NCBI GenBank assembly: GCA_029891385.1
Contig: CM057228.1
Coordinates: forward strand, 24,672,809 to 24,736,808
Direction: 5' to 3'
Source: Erythroxylum novogranatense
Taxonomy: Eukaryota > Streptophyta > Magnoliopsida > Malpighiales > Erythroxylaceae
Length of the DNA: 64,000 bases
The position numbers were made by a program, and so were the translations under genes. Every line of letters starts with the position of its first letter. The first letter of the stretch is position 1. A model generated the notes under the pieces. It saw nothing but the letters and a program-made list of their open reading frames with translations. It made no database searches and was not told the origin of the DNA. This document shows, piece by piece, positions 45,131-56,678 of the stretch.

Positions 45131-46437
45131 AGAGGAGGCAGAGACCGCTCCAGAAGTGGTAACGGGTATGATTAAATTGTTTGATGATTGTGTTCTTGCT
45201 TTGATTGATCCGAGTTCTACCCATTCTTTTGTGTCGTCGGGTAGGACTGTGCCTAGGAGGTGCTTGAGCCCATTGGATACTCCGTTGATGGTGAGTACTC
45301 CAATCGGCCAGTTTATTATTATCAGTCAAGTGTATCGAGAGTGTGAGATAGAGATTAGTGAAGGAAAGTTTGTGGTGGATTTGATGCCTTTGAAGATGGG
45401 AGGATTGGATGTGATCCTAGGTATGGATACCTTAGAGAAGTATCATGCTAATTTAGATTGCAAGTAGAAGACAATGCGAGCTAGAGGATGGCAGAAAAGT
45501 GGTATTCATGGGAGATAGAAAAGTCAGTCCGCCTCGGATTGTTTCGGCGATGACAGTAGAGAGAATGATGAGTAAGGGGTGTGAAGCATATTTGGCCTAT
45601 GTGTTAGACACGAAGGCAGATAGAGGAAGGTTGGAAGACATTCCTGTAGTCAGGGAATTCTCGTACGTCTTTCCCGAGGAATTGCCAGGACTACCTCCTC
45701 CTAGGGAAATTGAGTTTCCCGTTGAGCTCCTCCCAGGTACCACGCCGATTTCAATTTTGCCTTACCGGATGGCTCTGGCGGAATTGAAGGAGCTTAAAGA
45801 ACAATTGGGGGATCTTTTGGAGAAGGGTTACATTAGGCTGAGCTCTTCACCTTGGGGAGCTCCGGTTCTCTTTGTGAAGAAGAAGGATGGTTCATTGCGG
45901 ATGTGTGTGGATTACAGGAAGTTGAATCATGCCACCATTAAGAACCGATATCCGCTCCCGCGCATAGATGATTTGTTTGATCAGTTGCAAGGGGCGAGAG
46001 TCTTTTCCAAGATAGATCTGAGATCAGGTTACCATCAGTTGAGGATTAAGGAGATCGATGTGTCCAAGACTACTTTTAGGACGCGGTATGGCCACTTTGA
46101 GTTTCTGGTTATGCCTTTCGGGTTAACGAATGCTCCTGCAGTCTTTATGGATTTGATGAATAGAGTCTTCAAGTCTTTCCTAGACCGATTTGTCATTGTC
46201 TTTATTGATGACATATTGGTCTATTCTAAGAGTGATGAGGAGCATGAGGATCATTTGAGGGTTGCTTTGGAGACCTTGAGAAAGAACGAGTTGTATGCCA
46301 AATTCGATAAGTGTGAATTTTGGCTAAGAGAAGTAGTATTCCTTGGGCATGTGATTTCAGAGCGGGGAGTACATGTGGATCCACAAACGATAGAAGCTGG
46401 GTTAAATGGGAAGCACCTAAGAATGTGGCTGAGGTGA
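45131..46437 (+). pseudogene. pol: Element D protease and RT
   Basis: Protease region 45156-45467: the active-site word is IDPSSTHSF, so the Gly of the D-T/S-G triad is replaced by Ser. [15 protein letters not shown] follows, then TAG and a short frame shift. From 45499 RT is open for 312 codons with [49 protein letters not shown] and [10 protein letters not shown], both catalytic Asp present. A frame shift near 46395-46410 moves the thumb region ([11 protein letters not shown]) into another frame, starting at 46320-46544. Confidence 0.85.
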
Positions 46438-47797
46438 GAAGTTTCTTGGGACTAGCTGGATATTACAGGAGGTTTGTGGAGGGCTTTTCTATGATAGCTG
46501 TTCCACTTTCCAAATTGACGAGGAAGAATCAGAAATTTAAGTAGACTGAGGAGTGCCAGAGTAGTTTTGAGGAATTGAAGAATAGGCTTACTACTGCACC
46601 GATTTTGACATTACCTTATGGTGATGATGGATACATTGCTTACAGTGACGTTTCTAGGAAAGGTTTAGGGTGTGTATTGATGCAAGGAGAGAAAGTGATT
46701 GCCTATGCTTCTAGGCAATTGAAGCCTTATGAGATGAATTACCCTATTCATGATTTGGAATTGGCTGCTATTATTTTTGCATTGAAGATTTGGAGACATT
46801 ACTTGTATGGAGTTACTACTAAGGTATTTACAGACCACAAGAGTCTTAAGTACTTATTGACTCAGAAAGAGCTGAATTTGAGGCAGAGGCGATGGTTAGA
46901 ATTGTTAAAGGATTATGACTTGATGATAGACTACCATCCGGGGAAAGCTAATGTGGTAGCCGATACTTTGAGTAGGAAGTCCACTATGGCACATGTGGAA
47001 ACAGTGTATCTTCCTTTGCTGAAGGATTTAGCCAGACTTGATGTGATGTTGAGACAAGTTGAACCTGATTGTATTTTGGAAAATTTCAGAGTGAGACAAG
47101 TGTTAAAGGGGAAGATTAAAGAATTGCAGGAACAGGATGAGTACTTGAGTAAGCTTAGAGAAGAGGTAAAGAATGGTAAACCTTTCGAAGTAGAGGTAAA
47201 GGAAGATGGATTGATGGTTATGGGTAACAGATTGTGTGTTCCAGACAGATTAGAGCTGAAGGATGAGATCCTAGATGAGGCGCATAACGCTCCTTATGCA
47301 ATGCATCCAGGGAGTTCTAAGATGTATCGGGATTTGAAAGAGTATTTTTGGTGGAAGGGAATGAGGAAAGATGTGGCAGAGTATGCTAAAAGATATTTAG
47401 TGTGTCAGCAAATTAAAGCTGAACACCAAGCACCTTCAGGCAAGCTCAATCCTTTGCCGATTCTGGAATGGAAATGGGAGAAGATTACCATGGATTTTCT
47501 GATGGGATTACCGAGGACTAGCCGGAAGTATGATGCTATATGGGTAATTGTTGATAGGTTGACTAAGTCAGCACACTTCTTGCCAATTAGACAGACAGAT
47601 TCTTTGAATGTTTTGGCTAAGAAGTATGTGGATGAGGTAATCAGATTTCATGGGATTCCGAGTTCGATAGTTTCTGATAGAGATCCTAGGTTTACCTCCA
47701 GATTTTGGAAAAGTTTGCAGGAGGATCTGGGGATTAGATTGTATTTTAGTACAGCTTTTCATCCGCAGACTGATGGATAATCGGAGAGGACGATACG
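46438..47797 (+). pseudogene. pol: Element D RNase H and integrase, cut by element E
   Basis: A TAG at 46542 precedes a 401-codon open frame (46575-47780). RNase H has [33 protein letters not shown] and VADTLSRK. Integrase has [18 protein letters not shown] with YLVCQQ (first knuckle Cys replaced by Tyr-Leu context), then [10 protein letters not shown] and [13 protein letters not shown] with the first two catalytic Asp. A TAA at 47778 stands in a Gln position. Coding continues to SERTIR, then stops at 47797 where E is inserted, before the catalytic Glu region is complete. Confidence 0.85.
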
Positions 47798-48296
47798 TGT
47801 AACATCCCGTTACTGTTAGCAAGGGTATTATGGTAATATTGGGTTAGACTGATAGGTTTCATTGCATTCACTGATTGAACATGTTACTGGCCTCTAATTA
47901 TAGAGGAACTGGTTTCTTGCATATGCATTTATTCATAGGTACATGCATTCATGATTTTCCGGCATTTAATTGTGAGTATAAATTGATTGGATTGTGAACT
48001 GACTGGACTGACTAGATTGTAATTGATTGCGAAGTTAGGAGTAAATGGACTCGAATGACTGATTTAGAATAGCCTAAGAGTGACTGGTAATTGATAGTGA
48101 TTTATAGGAAATTTTCGGGATATTCGGGAGAAAATGCCCGAACCGGAAATTTTGGAGTGACAGACTGATTGACTGTATAGTACTAAAAGAATGGTCCAAT
48201 GGCAAGGGAAATATTAGGGTTATACTGTTAGAAAATTAAAATGTTGAGCTATTGAAATATAGAGACTGGAATTTGGACTGATTTGGAGACCTATGT

Positions 48297-48306
48297 CTAT
48301 AAATAG
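48297..48306 (+). promoter_or_regulatory. Candidate TATA box of element E
   Basis: TATAAATAG about 45-70 bases before a T/C-rich leader (48345-48420), at the same place in the LTR as in C. Confidence 0.5.
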
Positions 48307-48694
48307 ATAGGTTTGAAAGAAATTGGGGAAAATTGGTCTAAGGCATTTCGTTTCTTCTTCCCCTCTACGGTGATCTTCGAATTCTCCCAACGGTGAGATC
48401 CTTCGATTTTTTTCTTGTGGTTTTCTCCTCATTGTGTAAGGCTAACTTGTTTATTGTGATTGATGAAGGATTGAGAAGCTATAAAGTGGATCATCGTTGA
48501 TTTTGAAAGATTTTAGGGTTTACGGTATTTTTGAAAGATCTGTGGATTGGAGCTTGATTGGTAAGTTTTAATGGTTTTAATGTTGTTATTGATGGTTATT
48601 ATGGCATTTATTATGGTTTATCGAGTAGTTGGGAGAGTTAATGGTGGTTTTATAGAGAGAAATAGTGAAAACAATCGGAGAAGACGAGGATTAA

Positions 48695-48921
48695 ATGCAC
48701 GCCGTGACTGCTTATGAGCCTCGCCATGACGATTTTAATTTTAATTGTCATGGCGTAGGAGAAGAGGACGCCACGGTGAACGCCATTTAATTGACGCCTT
48801 GACGACGTCTTCTTCGCCGCAGCTACGCCTTGAATTGATTGTTCGTCATGGCGAAGCGTGTTTCACGCCGCCATGACGGACCATTTCACGTCGTGGCGAG
48901 GGCCTCTTGGCCGCGGCGAAG
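48695..48921 (+). repeat. CpG near-palindromic array in LTR of E
   Basis: Words of CGTCATGGCG / CGCCATGACG type occur in both orientations and alternate, for about 225 bp after 'ATCGGAGAAGACGAGG'. The same slot as in Z and C, but the word has changed from TCGCGA to a CATG-centred core. Confidence 0.7.
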
Positions 48922-48991
48922 GGGACTGTTCCATTGAATCAATTTCAAATTATTGGGCATAATTCATGGTGTAGACCTCCGATAGAGGTGA

Positions 48992-48996
48992 TTCCA
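48992..48996. repeat. Target-site duplication of F, left copy (TTCCA)
   Basis: TTCCA before TGTTGGAC, repeated at 59542-59546. Removing F and one copy restores a continuous E LTR matching Z and C. Confidence 0.85.
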
Positions 48997-51869
48997 TGTT
49001 GGACCCCGTTTCCAGAGCCCAACTGATGTCGAATCCCGTTTCCGGAATCCGACTCCTGAATCGTAAAACGTGAAACTTGATTATCTTTTCTTGTAAGGTT
49101 TATTTCACTTAACCCTAATTGAATGTTAATTTCTCTTGTAAATCATGTCCTTAAGACTCTTGCTTTATTTAAGACAAGAATCGCTTCAATCGGAGTCATG
49201 TTACTCAAGATATGCTCCAAACACCTAAATGAGCTCCTACCCGAAACATGCTCTCTTAACTGACCTCTCACTTGCTTTATTTCAAACTTCCTCAATTTAA
49301 CTCCAATTGATACCAATTTCTGTAGCAAGAAATATACAAGTCTTAGGAAGCTAATGGTTCAAACCTCACCTCAATTTAAGGTCGGATGAGGGATTTATTC
49401 CCAAAACAATAGACCATGATCACTTCCAAAATTCAAATGGAATTCTTTTGGCGCGATTCTCATAACTTTTAATCTAGAGGTCTGGTTGTGTTCAATCTTT
49501 CACCATTTGAAAGTAGACATCTAGATCTACAACTCTTATGAAGACCACAAAACCAAATTCGGCCTCTAACAATGCTCAAAACACTTGACTAACAACTCGA
49601 CTTATGCTGGAAAATAGCCTATAACTCGACTTATGCTGAACAACTCGACTTATCGAGACAAATAAGTCGACTTATCGAGACAAAAAGGTCGACTTATCAC
49701 TAACAAGTCGACTTATGGGGGCCGGAGACCAATAACTCGACTTATATGGACCAATAACTCGACTTATGACTATCCTGAACTTGATCCTAACCCTCTACAC
49801 TCTCTCTTGACTTAACTCTAACACCATGAACACTCCTAACCTTTCAAATCTATCCATAACATCATGAATACTTTTAATCCTCTCAAATCATTCATTCCAC
49901 TCTCAACATACTATAATCTCACTTGTACTAACATCATCCTCCTACTCACATGAATTTCAAAGCCATTCCATACAACTTTGGAAACTATGTTTAAACATGG
50001 GAATAAATGGTTGTGAAAGACCATGGTAAATCATAATTCATGCATTTTATTTACATTCAACACAAGTAGCTCACAATGCTTTAGTGGGCATTTCAAGCCC
50101 TTTTACAACATGGTTCAAAACACACTTCCAAAATGCTACTGTTTTCTCAAAATGCATCTAAAGCATTGTTTACAACAAAATCATGAAATACAAAGACAAA
50201 ACACTAAGATCTTGGAGTATGCCTTGAGCTCATTCTTCGAGATCCAGATCTTCACCTGGAGATGGGACGGAAAGTGGGGGGTGAGCTTTCGCTCGTGGGT
50301 AACACGTTTATATTTATACTACTAAGCTGAATCTATTCATTATTCATACTGTTTGCAATATTCTCATTAACAAATCTTATAACTTGCATTTCACAAATTC
50401 ATCAAGCTAACAACAAAATTTCATGATTCATGCATTCATCATTCTTGCTAACATATGCTAACACATAATCACATAGCTGATGGTTTGAAAAGTCCACGGG
50501 TTACTGATGAGCTACACAAGTGTAGTCATATCGAGGAGTTCAAAAAGAACATCCTATGCCACTATCAGGCAAGCCGGAGAAGGCTATATTGGTCAACGGC
50601 ACGTGACTCTGTTGGTGGACTTAACTAACCCACATAACACTGAATTTCATGCATAAAAACTGGACTTTTATTGCCCACTAGCTTAATTTCTGAAAATGGA
50701 TTTTCATGCAATCCATATAGCTGATTTTCTGAAAAATGCTTTTCATGCTTAGCTCAAATGTCATAATCTCATTAATATTCATTCTCATTCAATTCATGAC
50801 TTTATCAAGCAATGTCAAGCAATGTCATATACTATCAAGTTCTCATATAATGGCATTCATACATCTATTATACTCAATCAATTCATCTCCCAATAATTTG
50901 AAAGAACATACTTTCTTTAATTAAAGTAGTATTTATCACTTACTAGCATAAAGATAAAAATGAAACCCACCTTATATCCTTACTTAAGCTTGCCTAAGGA
51001 AACTCCTCTTCTTGTTCTCCCCTTCTTTCTTGTCCTCCTTCATTTATAACAAGAAAAGAACCTTACATCACTTAGGGTTTCTAAAATTGAAAACCCAATG
51101 AACTTTAATCATGAAATTAACTCTAGAATCACTAAACCCACTCCATTCTTAGTCTTTCTAATCCATAACCCAAGCAAAAGCTTAACCTTAACCAAGAAGC
51201 TTACCTTGAATCTTCACTAAACCAAGTGATTTCTTGGTTCAAAAGGAAGCTCTAGCCTTCCTCCACACTTTTAACTCTTGGACTTTCTTCAAAATCTTAC
51301 CCAAACTCTTGGAAAATCACAAACTTAACCAAGCTCTTCTTCTTTTCTCCTCACCACCAAACTTCTCTCCTCTCCCTTTGATTTTCGTTTCTTTCCTTCT
51401 TTTCCCTACTACTCACTTATTTCTTCTCTTCTTTATACTTTCTTCCATTTTAACTTAAGCCCATAAGGCCTAAGCCCATTTACTCCTCCTTCATCTTCCT
51501 TTCCTTTCTTATTTCCTTATACTACTTTCATTTAACTTAAGCCCAAGCCCAAGTTCACTTCTTCTAAATCCTTTCTTCCTACATCATTTCCTCTTTAACT
51601 TACTCAAGCCCATTTGTTCTTTTAAAGCCCAACTTATTCCTCTTTTCTTTTCCTACTTCATTCAAGTCCAACTAACACATTTAATACATGCTATCTAACT
51701 CATTTAAGCACATTTACTTATTACCTAACTCATTTATGTTATTACATGCTAATTAATTCCATATGCTATTTAATGCTATCATATTAAATTCATGCTAACT
51801 CAATTTCTTAATTAGTCTAATTATGCTTAATTAAAAAATTAAATAAATAAAAAAAATTCGGGGCTAATA
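48997..51869 (-). repeat. 3' LTR of element F
   Basis: In sense it has a purine-rich leader ending GATTCAAGGTAAG (donor-like, 51204-51203), as in B. It also holds the AAGTCGACTTAT array, a TCTAGAGGTC block and the terminal GGTCCAACA. No genes. Confidence 0.9.
49591..49768 (-). repeat. AAGTCGACTTAT array, 3' LTR of F
   Basis: Eight or more copies of CTCGACTTAT or GTCGACTTAT at irregular 12-25-bp spacing. Some read ATAAGTCGACTTAT, a perfect 14-base palindrome. This is a further sequence type in a short-palindrome array within an LTR. Confidence 0.85.
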
Positions 51870-51885
51870 TTTCTCCCCCCCCCTT
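51870..51885 (-). promoter_or_regulatory. Polypurine tract of element F
   Basis: On the minus strand AAGGGGGGGGGAGAAA precedes the 3' LTR. It follows the GAATTTCGAGGACGAAAT word that ends the coding region. Confidence 0.85.
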
Positions 51886-53255
51886 AAGAAATTTCGTCCT
51901 CGAAATTCTTACCTGACTCATTAAAGAGGTGTGGATACTTCTCCTTCATTGCATCCAATGGTTCCCACGTCGCCTCTTCAACTGCATGGTTCATCCACAA
52001 GACTTTAACCAACTGAACAGTCTTGTTCCTGAGGACCTTCTCCTTGCTATCCAGAATTTCGACTGGCATCTCCTCATAGCTCAAATCATCACTCAGCTAA
52101 ACCTCTGAGGTCTGAATAATGTGAGAAGGATCTGATCTGTACCTCCTCAACATGGAAACATGAAATACATCATGGATCTGAGATAATTCTGGAGGCAATG
52201 CCAACTCAGAAGCTAACGTCCGATCCTCTCAAAATCTCATACGGACCCACATATCGGGGACTCAACTTGCCTTTCTTACCAAACCTCATGACCCCTTTCC
52301 ATGGAGAGGTCTTAAGGAATACTTTGTCACCCACTGCATACTCCATCTCCTTCCTGTGAGCATCTGCATAACTTTTCATTATGTCTGTCTCGCCTTAAGC
52401 CGCTAATCGATCAATCTTATCCATCATCATCTCAACCAATTCGTCCTACGGTTTCCTTTCACCCGTCATCCCAACATATAGGAGTCCCGCACCTCCCGCC
52501 ATATAGGGCTTCATAAGGAGCCATCCTAATGCTCGAATGGTACGAATTGTTATAGCAAATTCGACCAATGGCAAATGTTCATCCCATGCCCTTTGAAGTC
52601 CATGACACATGCTCGAGCATTCCCTCTAGGTCTGAATAGTCCTCTCGTGATCCACCATCCGTCCGAGGATGAAAGGTCAGATCTTGAAATTCAACTTAGT
52701 CCCTAGAGCTTCCTGCAAACTACTCTAGAATCTCGATGTAAATCTAGGATCACCGCCGGATACTATGGAATCTTAACTCCATGCAACCTCACTACTTCAT
52801 CAATATACTTCTGGCTAAGACTTGCAATGAACTGCTTGCCTAATGGCGGAAAATGGGCTGACTTGGTCAATCGGTCTACAATGACCCATATAGCATCATG
52901 CTTCCTAACGATCCGGTAAACCCATCGAAAATCCATCGTGATCCTTTGCCACTTCCATTCAGAATGGATAATGGGCGCAACATGCTGAAGGTGCCCGTGT
53001 TCACTTTGACTTTCGACACACTAAACACCGCCCACATATTCAGCTACATCTCTCTTCATGCCTTCCACCGTAAATGCTCCTTCAAATCTCAGACATCCCG
53101 GTGTTTGCTGGATGCATGGAATAAGGCGATTGTGTGCCTCATCCATGATCTCATCCTTAATCGCCTTATCATTTGGAATACATAACCTGCTTCCGACTAC
53201 CATTAGCCCATCATCCCTTACTAACACTTCGATCGCTACTATGTTGAATTTCATC
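51884..53255 (-). pseudogene. pol: Element F integrase and chromodomain
   Basis: The minus strand shows an integrase linker and zinc region (VVGSRLCIPND, DEAHNRLIPC; 53021-53254) in broken frames, then [15 protein letters not shown] near 52850-52895. Core pieces follow with frequent shifts through 52100-52800. The last 66 codons (52084-51884) are open: a chromodomain with EILDSKEKVLRN, VQLVKVLWMNHAVEEATWEP and KEKYPHLF. The aromatic cage-type Trp and the V-K-V-L-W strand typical of plant chromoviral chromodomains are present. Integrase would insert the cDNA and the chromodomain would guide it to chromatin, but the frame is broken many times. Confidence 0.85.
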
Positions 53256-55389
53256 TCTCACCACTCGATTCAGATCCCGCTCCTGCAGCTCCTCGACCTT
53301 CTCCCTAAGGATAGGTCTCACTTTGAATTGAGCAAGAATACAATCTGACCGATCCTCGCTTGATCGATCTTCAACTTGGCCATTTGTTCCAAAAAGGCAA
53401 GTAAACCGCCTGAACATAAGCTAAGGATGACTTCCTACTCAATGCATCCACTACTACATTTGCCTTGCTGGATGATACTCTATCATCGTGTCATAGTCCT
53501 CGAGCAACTCTAACCATCTTCTCGCTTCGATTCAGCTCTTTTGCCTCATAATGTACTTAAGACTTTTGTGGTCCGTGAAAACCCTTATTCAATCCCATAC
53601 AGATAGGTTCCATATCTTTAAGGCAAAATCACTGCTGCCAATTCCGGATCATGAGTCGGATAATTAACTCATATGGCTTCAATCGTCGTGAAGCATAGGC
53701 TATCACCCTATCATTCTCAAGATTAACACACAACCCAAGCCCTTTCTCGAGGCATCACCGACCTTGCATACCCCCGATCTCCATTGGGCAAAATTAAAAT
53801 GGGAGCACTAGTTAACCGCCGCTAAGCTCCTCAAAACTCACGGCAATTCTCATTCCAAATAAACTGCTGATTCTTCCGTAATAACTTAGTCATCGGTAGC
53901 AGCTATCATGGAGAATCCTCCACGAACCTCCTGTAATAACCCGCCAGCCTAGAAAACTCCGCACCTCCTTTACCGCCTTAGGCTCTTGCCAATTCACTCA
54001 TCGCTTCCACTTTTCTCTGATCAACATGGATCCCATTCTTGGAAATCACATGTCCAAGGAAAACTACTTCACGCGCCAAAATTCACACTTGCTTGAATTT
54101 GGCATACGACTCCGCTCTCTCAATCTCGCAATACTATCCCGAGATGTCGTTTCATGCTCTCCTTCATCCTTAGAATAGACCGAATGTCATCAATGAACAC
54201 TATGACAAACCGATCTAAGAACTCCGAAAAACCCTATTCATAAGGTCCATGAATGCAACTGAGCGTTAGTCATCCGAATGGCATGACCACGAACTCATAG
54301 TGCCCGTGGCGGGTCCTCGAAGTCGTCTTGTTAACATCGACTCCACGATTCGGAGTTGATGATAACTCGATCCGAGGTCGATCTTCTAAAAGACCTTGCT
54401 CCCTGCGGTGATCAAACAGATCATCTATCCTAGGTAAGGATATCGGTTCTTAATCGTCACCTTGTTAAGCTTCCCGTAATCTATACACACGCCATGTCCC
54501 ATCCTTCTTCTTAACAAATAGAATGGCGCCCCAAGGTGATGAATCGAGGCTCGATAAACCGCTTCTAACAACTCCTCTAATCGCTCCTTAAGCTCCCTTA
54601 ACTCATTTGGAGCCATTACGTATGGTGGCATCGAGATTGGCGATTCAGGAATCAAGTCAATTTCAACTCAATTTCCCTCACCGCAAAGAACCCCGTAATT
54701 CTTCCAGGAATACTTCAAGAAACTCCTCACAACCGAAAATCTTCTAATCGCCCATATTCACGGATCCACTACATGCGCCAGAAGGCCTCACACCCCGGCT
54801 CATCATAATGTCACTAACAATTTGAAATGATCCCTACACCGCGTTTTCATCCCCTTGAAAATCACTTTCGACCATCTCCTGATCAAACTCTACTTCTTTG
54901 AGGCTACAGTCTAGCTTGGCCTTATACTTCTCCATGACATCCATTCCTAGTATGACATCTAGCCCTTTAAGGTCTAGAGGTAGCAAATCTACTACCAATC
55001 TAGTACCACCGATCTTTGAGCTCACAATTCTTATACATCACATCGATCACTACTTTACTCCCCAAAGGAGTACTAACAACAGAAAATCATCCATAATCTC
55101 GTGGATTAGCTGCATGCATATTCATACTTGAGGAAACAAAAGAATGTGTAACCCAGATCAATCAAAACATAAGCTGCAGAATTGAACAATCGAGCCATAC
55201 CACCACAACCTCGGGAGCATTCTGACCTCCTCTCTCGTCATGGCAAATACTCTAGCTGGAGCTCGACCTCATGCTCTTGGCCTCCCTACAGGATTAGCCT
55301 CCGATTGTTCAGTAATCGCTACCTCTGTGGATCGCCTGGTTCCCACTGTCTCGCGTCGCCTCGAGCTTGAGCTTGGGAACCTCTTGTCT
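53256..55389 (-). pseudogene. pol: Element F protease, RT and RNase H
   Basis: The protease active-site word near 55140-55175 reads IDLGYT, again Leu in place of Thr or Ser. [20 protein letters not shown] follows (54834-55025). RT starts with PESPISMPPYVMAP and CIDYGKLNKVTIKNRYPYLG (54425-54655), and the catalytic VFIDDI loop is at about 54185-54215. RNase H traces include RVIAYAS (near 53700) and a HKSLKY-like word (near 53555). One- and two-base indels interrupt the frame every 100-200 bp, mostly at GC-rich spots, so no domain is open throughout. Confidence 0.8.
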
Positions 55390-56464
55390 CAACCTCTGGG
55401 ACAATCTCTCATCATATGCCCTTCTCTCCACACTGGAAGCAACCACCAAAACCCTTGAGACACCTCCTGGATGAAACTTCCCTTGCCGATCACACCGGGA
55501 TACTTGCCCTTCCATGACTTCTGGGCTCGCCACACTAGAGACTGTTTGAGAAATTACCCAGGATCACGACCCTTGGCAGACCACCACCGCCCATGCCACT
55601 GAGTATGATGAGTCCCGATGCTCCTCTCGAGATCTTTGGAGCACTCACTCCCTTCTGGAAGACTGTTCTCTGTTCTTCCTTTTCCGCTACTCGACTTGAT
55701 GTTCTCCAACTTTTTCACTGGCGCAAGATCTACCAACCTTCTTTGGTAGTCATGGAAATTATGGATCAAGCACCTTCTCCTTTATCCCTAAGTGCAATCC
55801 ACTCTCAAACTTCGGCACTTATCCTCTTCATTCGCCACAATGTTTGTTGATATCAGTGACAATTGAGTGAACTTCACTCATATTCACTCACGCTCGGCTC
55901 CCTCTGTGTGAGGCTCGGGAACTCCCCGCCTTCTCTTGAATGTAAACCTCGAGAAGTACTTCCTCCTAAAACTTCTAGAAACTCCTTCCATGTCACTCTG
56001 GAGGTACTACTTGATCATGGGCATCGCCCCACCAAAGGCAGCGCATCCCCTGCAATAAACTAGCTGCATACTCTACCCTCTCCCCATCCGAGCACTTCAT
56101 CGATTCAGACCCTTCGGTCCTCTTCAACCATCTTCGCCTCTTGGGATTAGTAGTCCATTGAAATCGACAACCCATACTTCCGGACTTGTCATACGCCCTC
56201 CGATCTCTGGAGTGGCATCTGAGATTGTGGTCCTTGGCCCATGGCATGGATGAAAGCACAGGCGAAGGCTGAAAGAACTGGGATCTCTTGGATGCACTTG
56301 AGGCATAGGAGGGGCTGGAGAGGCACTTCATGCTGTACACTTGGCACCTCTGCATCTGAAACAGGGATGGTCCCTGCATCCTGGGGAATGTGGGATTCAT
56401 CCATACTTCCCCTCTGAGAGTCTGGTCGAGATTGTGCTCCTCGAGTTCTTCTTCGAGGCGGCAT
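55390..56464 (-). pseudogene. gag: Element F gag
   Basis: ATG at 56464 opens MPPRRRTRGAQSRPDSQRGS, the same N-terminal type as B and D. It continues through FACAFIHAMGQGPQ and a capsid region split among frames (55993-56493). A basic linker follows, then a zinc knuckle with CFQCGEKG at about 55430-55450, shifted by one base before its His. Start chosen by homology with D. Length and order are normal for the family, but frameshifts break it. Confidence 0.8.
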
Positions 56465-56660
56465 ATTACTCCTTTAAATAAAAACCATTTCAAATCTTTA
56501 GTTCATGCCTTTCAAACCAATTTAAATCATGTAAAACAATTTAAAACCAATGATGCATGTACTGTATTTAAAACAATGCTTAGGGTTCATGTAACATGAT
56601 GCATGCTGACTCTACCCTTGAGGCTACCCACTAGGGTTCCTAGGAAATCATAAACCTAGA

Positions 56661-56674
56661 GCTGCTCGATACCA
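56661..56674 (-). promoter_or_regulatory. Primer-binding site of element F (altered)
   Basis: The minus strand reads TGGTATCGAGCAGC four bases inside the 5' LTR. It lacks one base after TATC relative to B-E, as does A. Confidence 0.75.
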
Positions 56675-56678
56675 CAGA

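Larger units (their letters stand above)
40896..47797 (+). mobile_element. Element D: B-type Ty3/gypsy, truncated at its 5' end and split by G and E
   Basis: Partial 5' LTR, primer site, gag interrupted by G, protease-RT-RNase H and integrase up to the E insertion at 47798. Its 3' part would lie beyond E, outside the window. It is the closest relative of B here. Confidence 0.85.
47798..48996 (+). repeat. 5' LTR of element E, first piece
   Basis: Starts TGTAACATCCCGTTACTGTT. Contains CTATAAATAGATAGG (48296-48310), a T/C-rich leader, donor-like TTGGTAAGTT (GT 48561) and a CpG array. It breaks at TTCCA, the left duplication of F. Confidence 0.85.

Noticed and set aside
40896..47797. D as the continuation of B after C
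   Set aside because: D has its own LTR end, primer site and gag start. B was already past RT motif FLVM when interrupted.
49591..49768. Possible CRISPR-like array of repeated 12-mers in F
   Set aside because: Spacing is short and irregular, the repeats are palindromic 10-14-mers inside a plant LTR, and the sister LTR carries the identical array.
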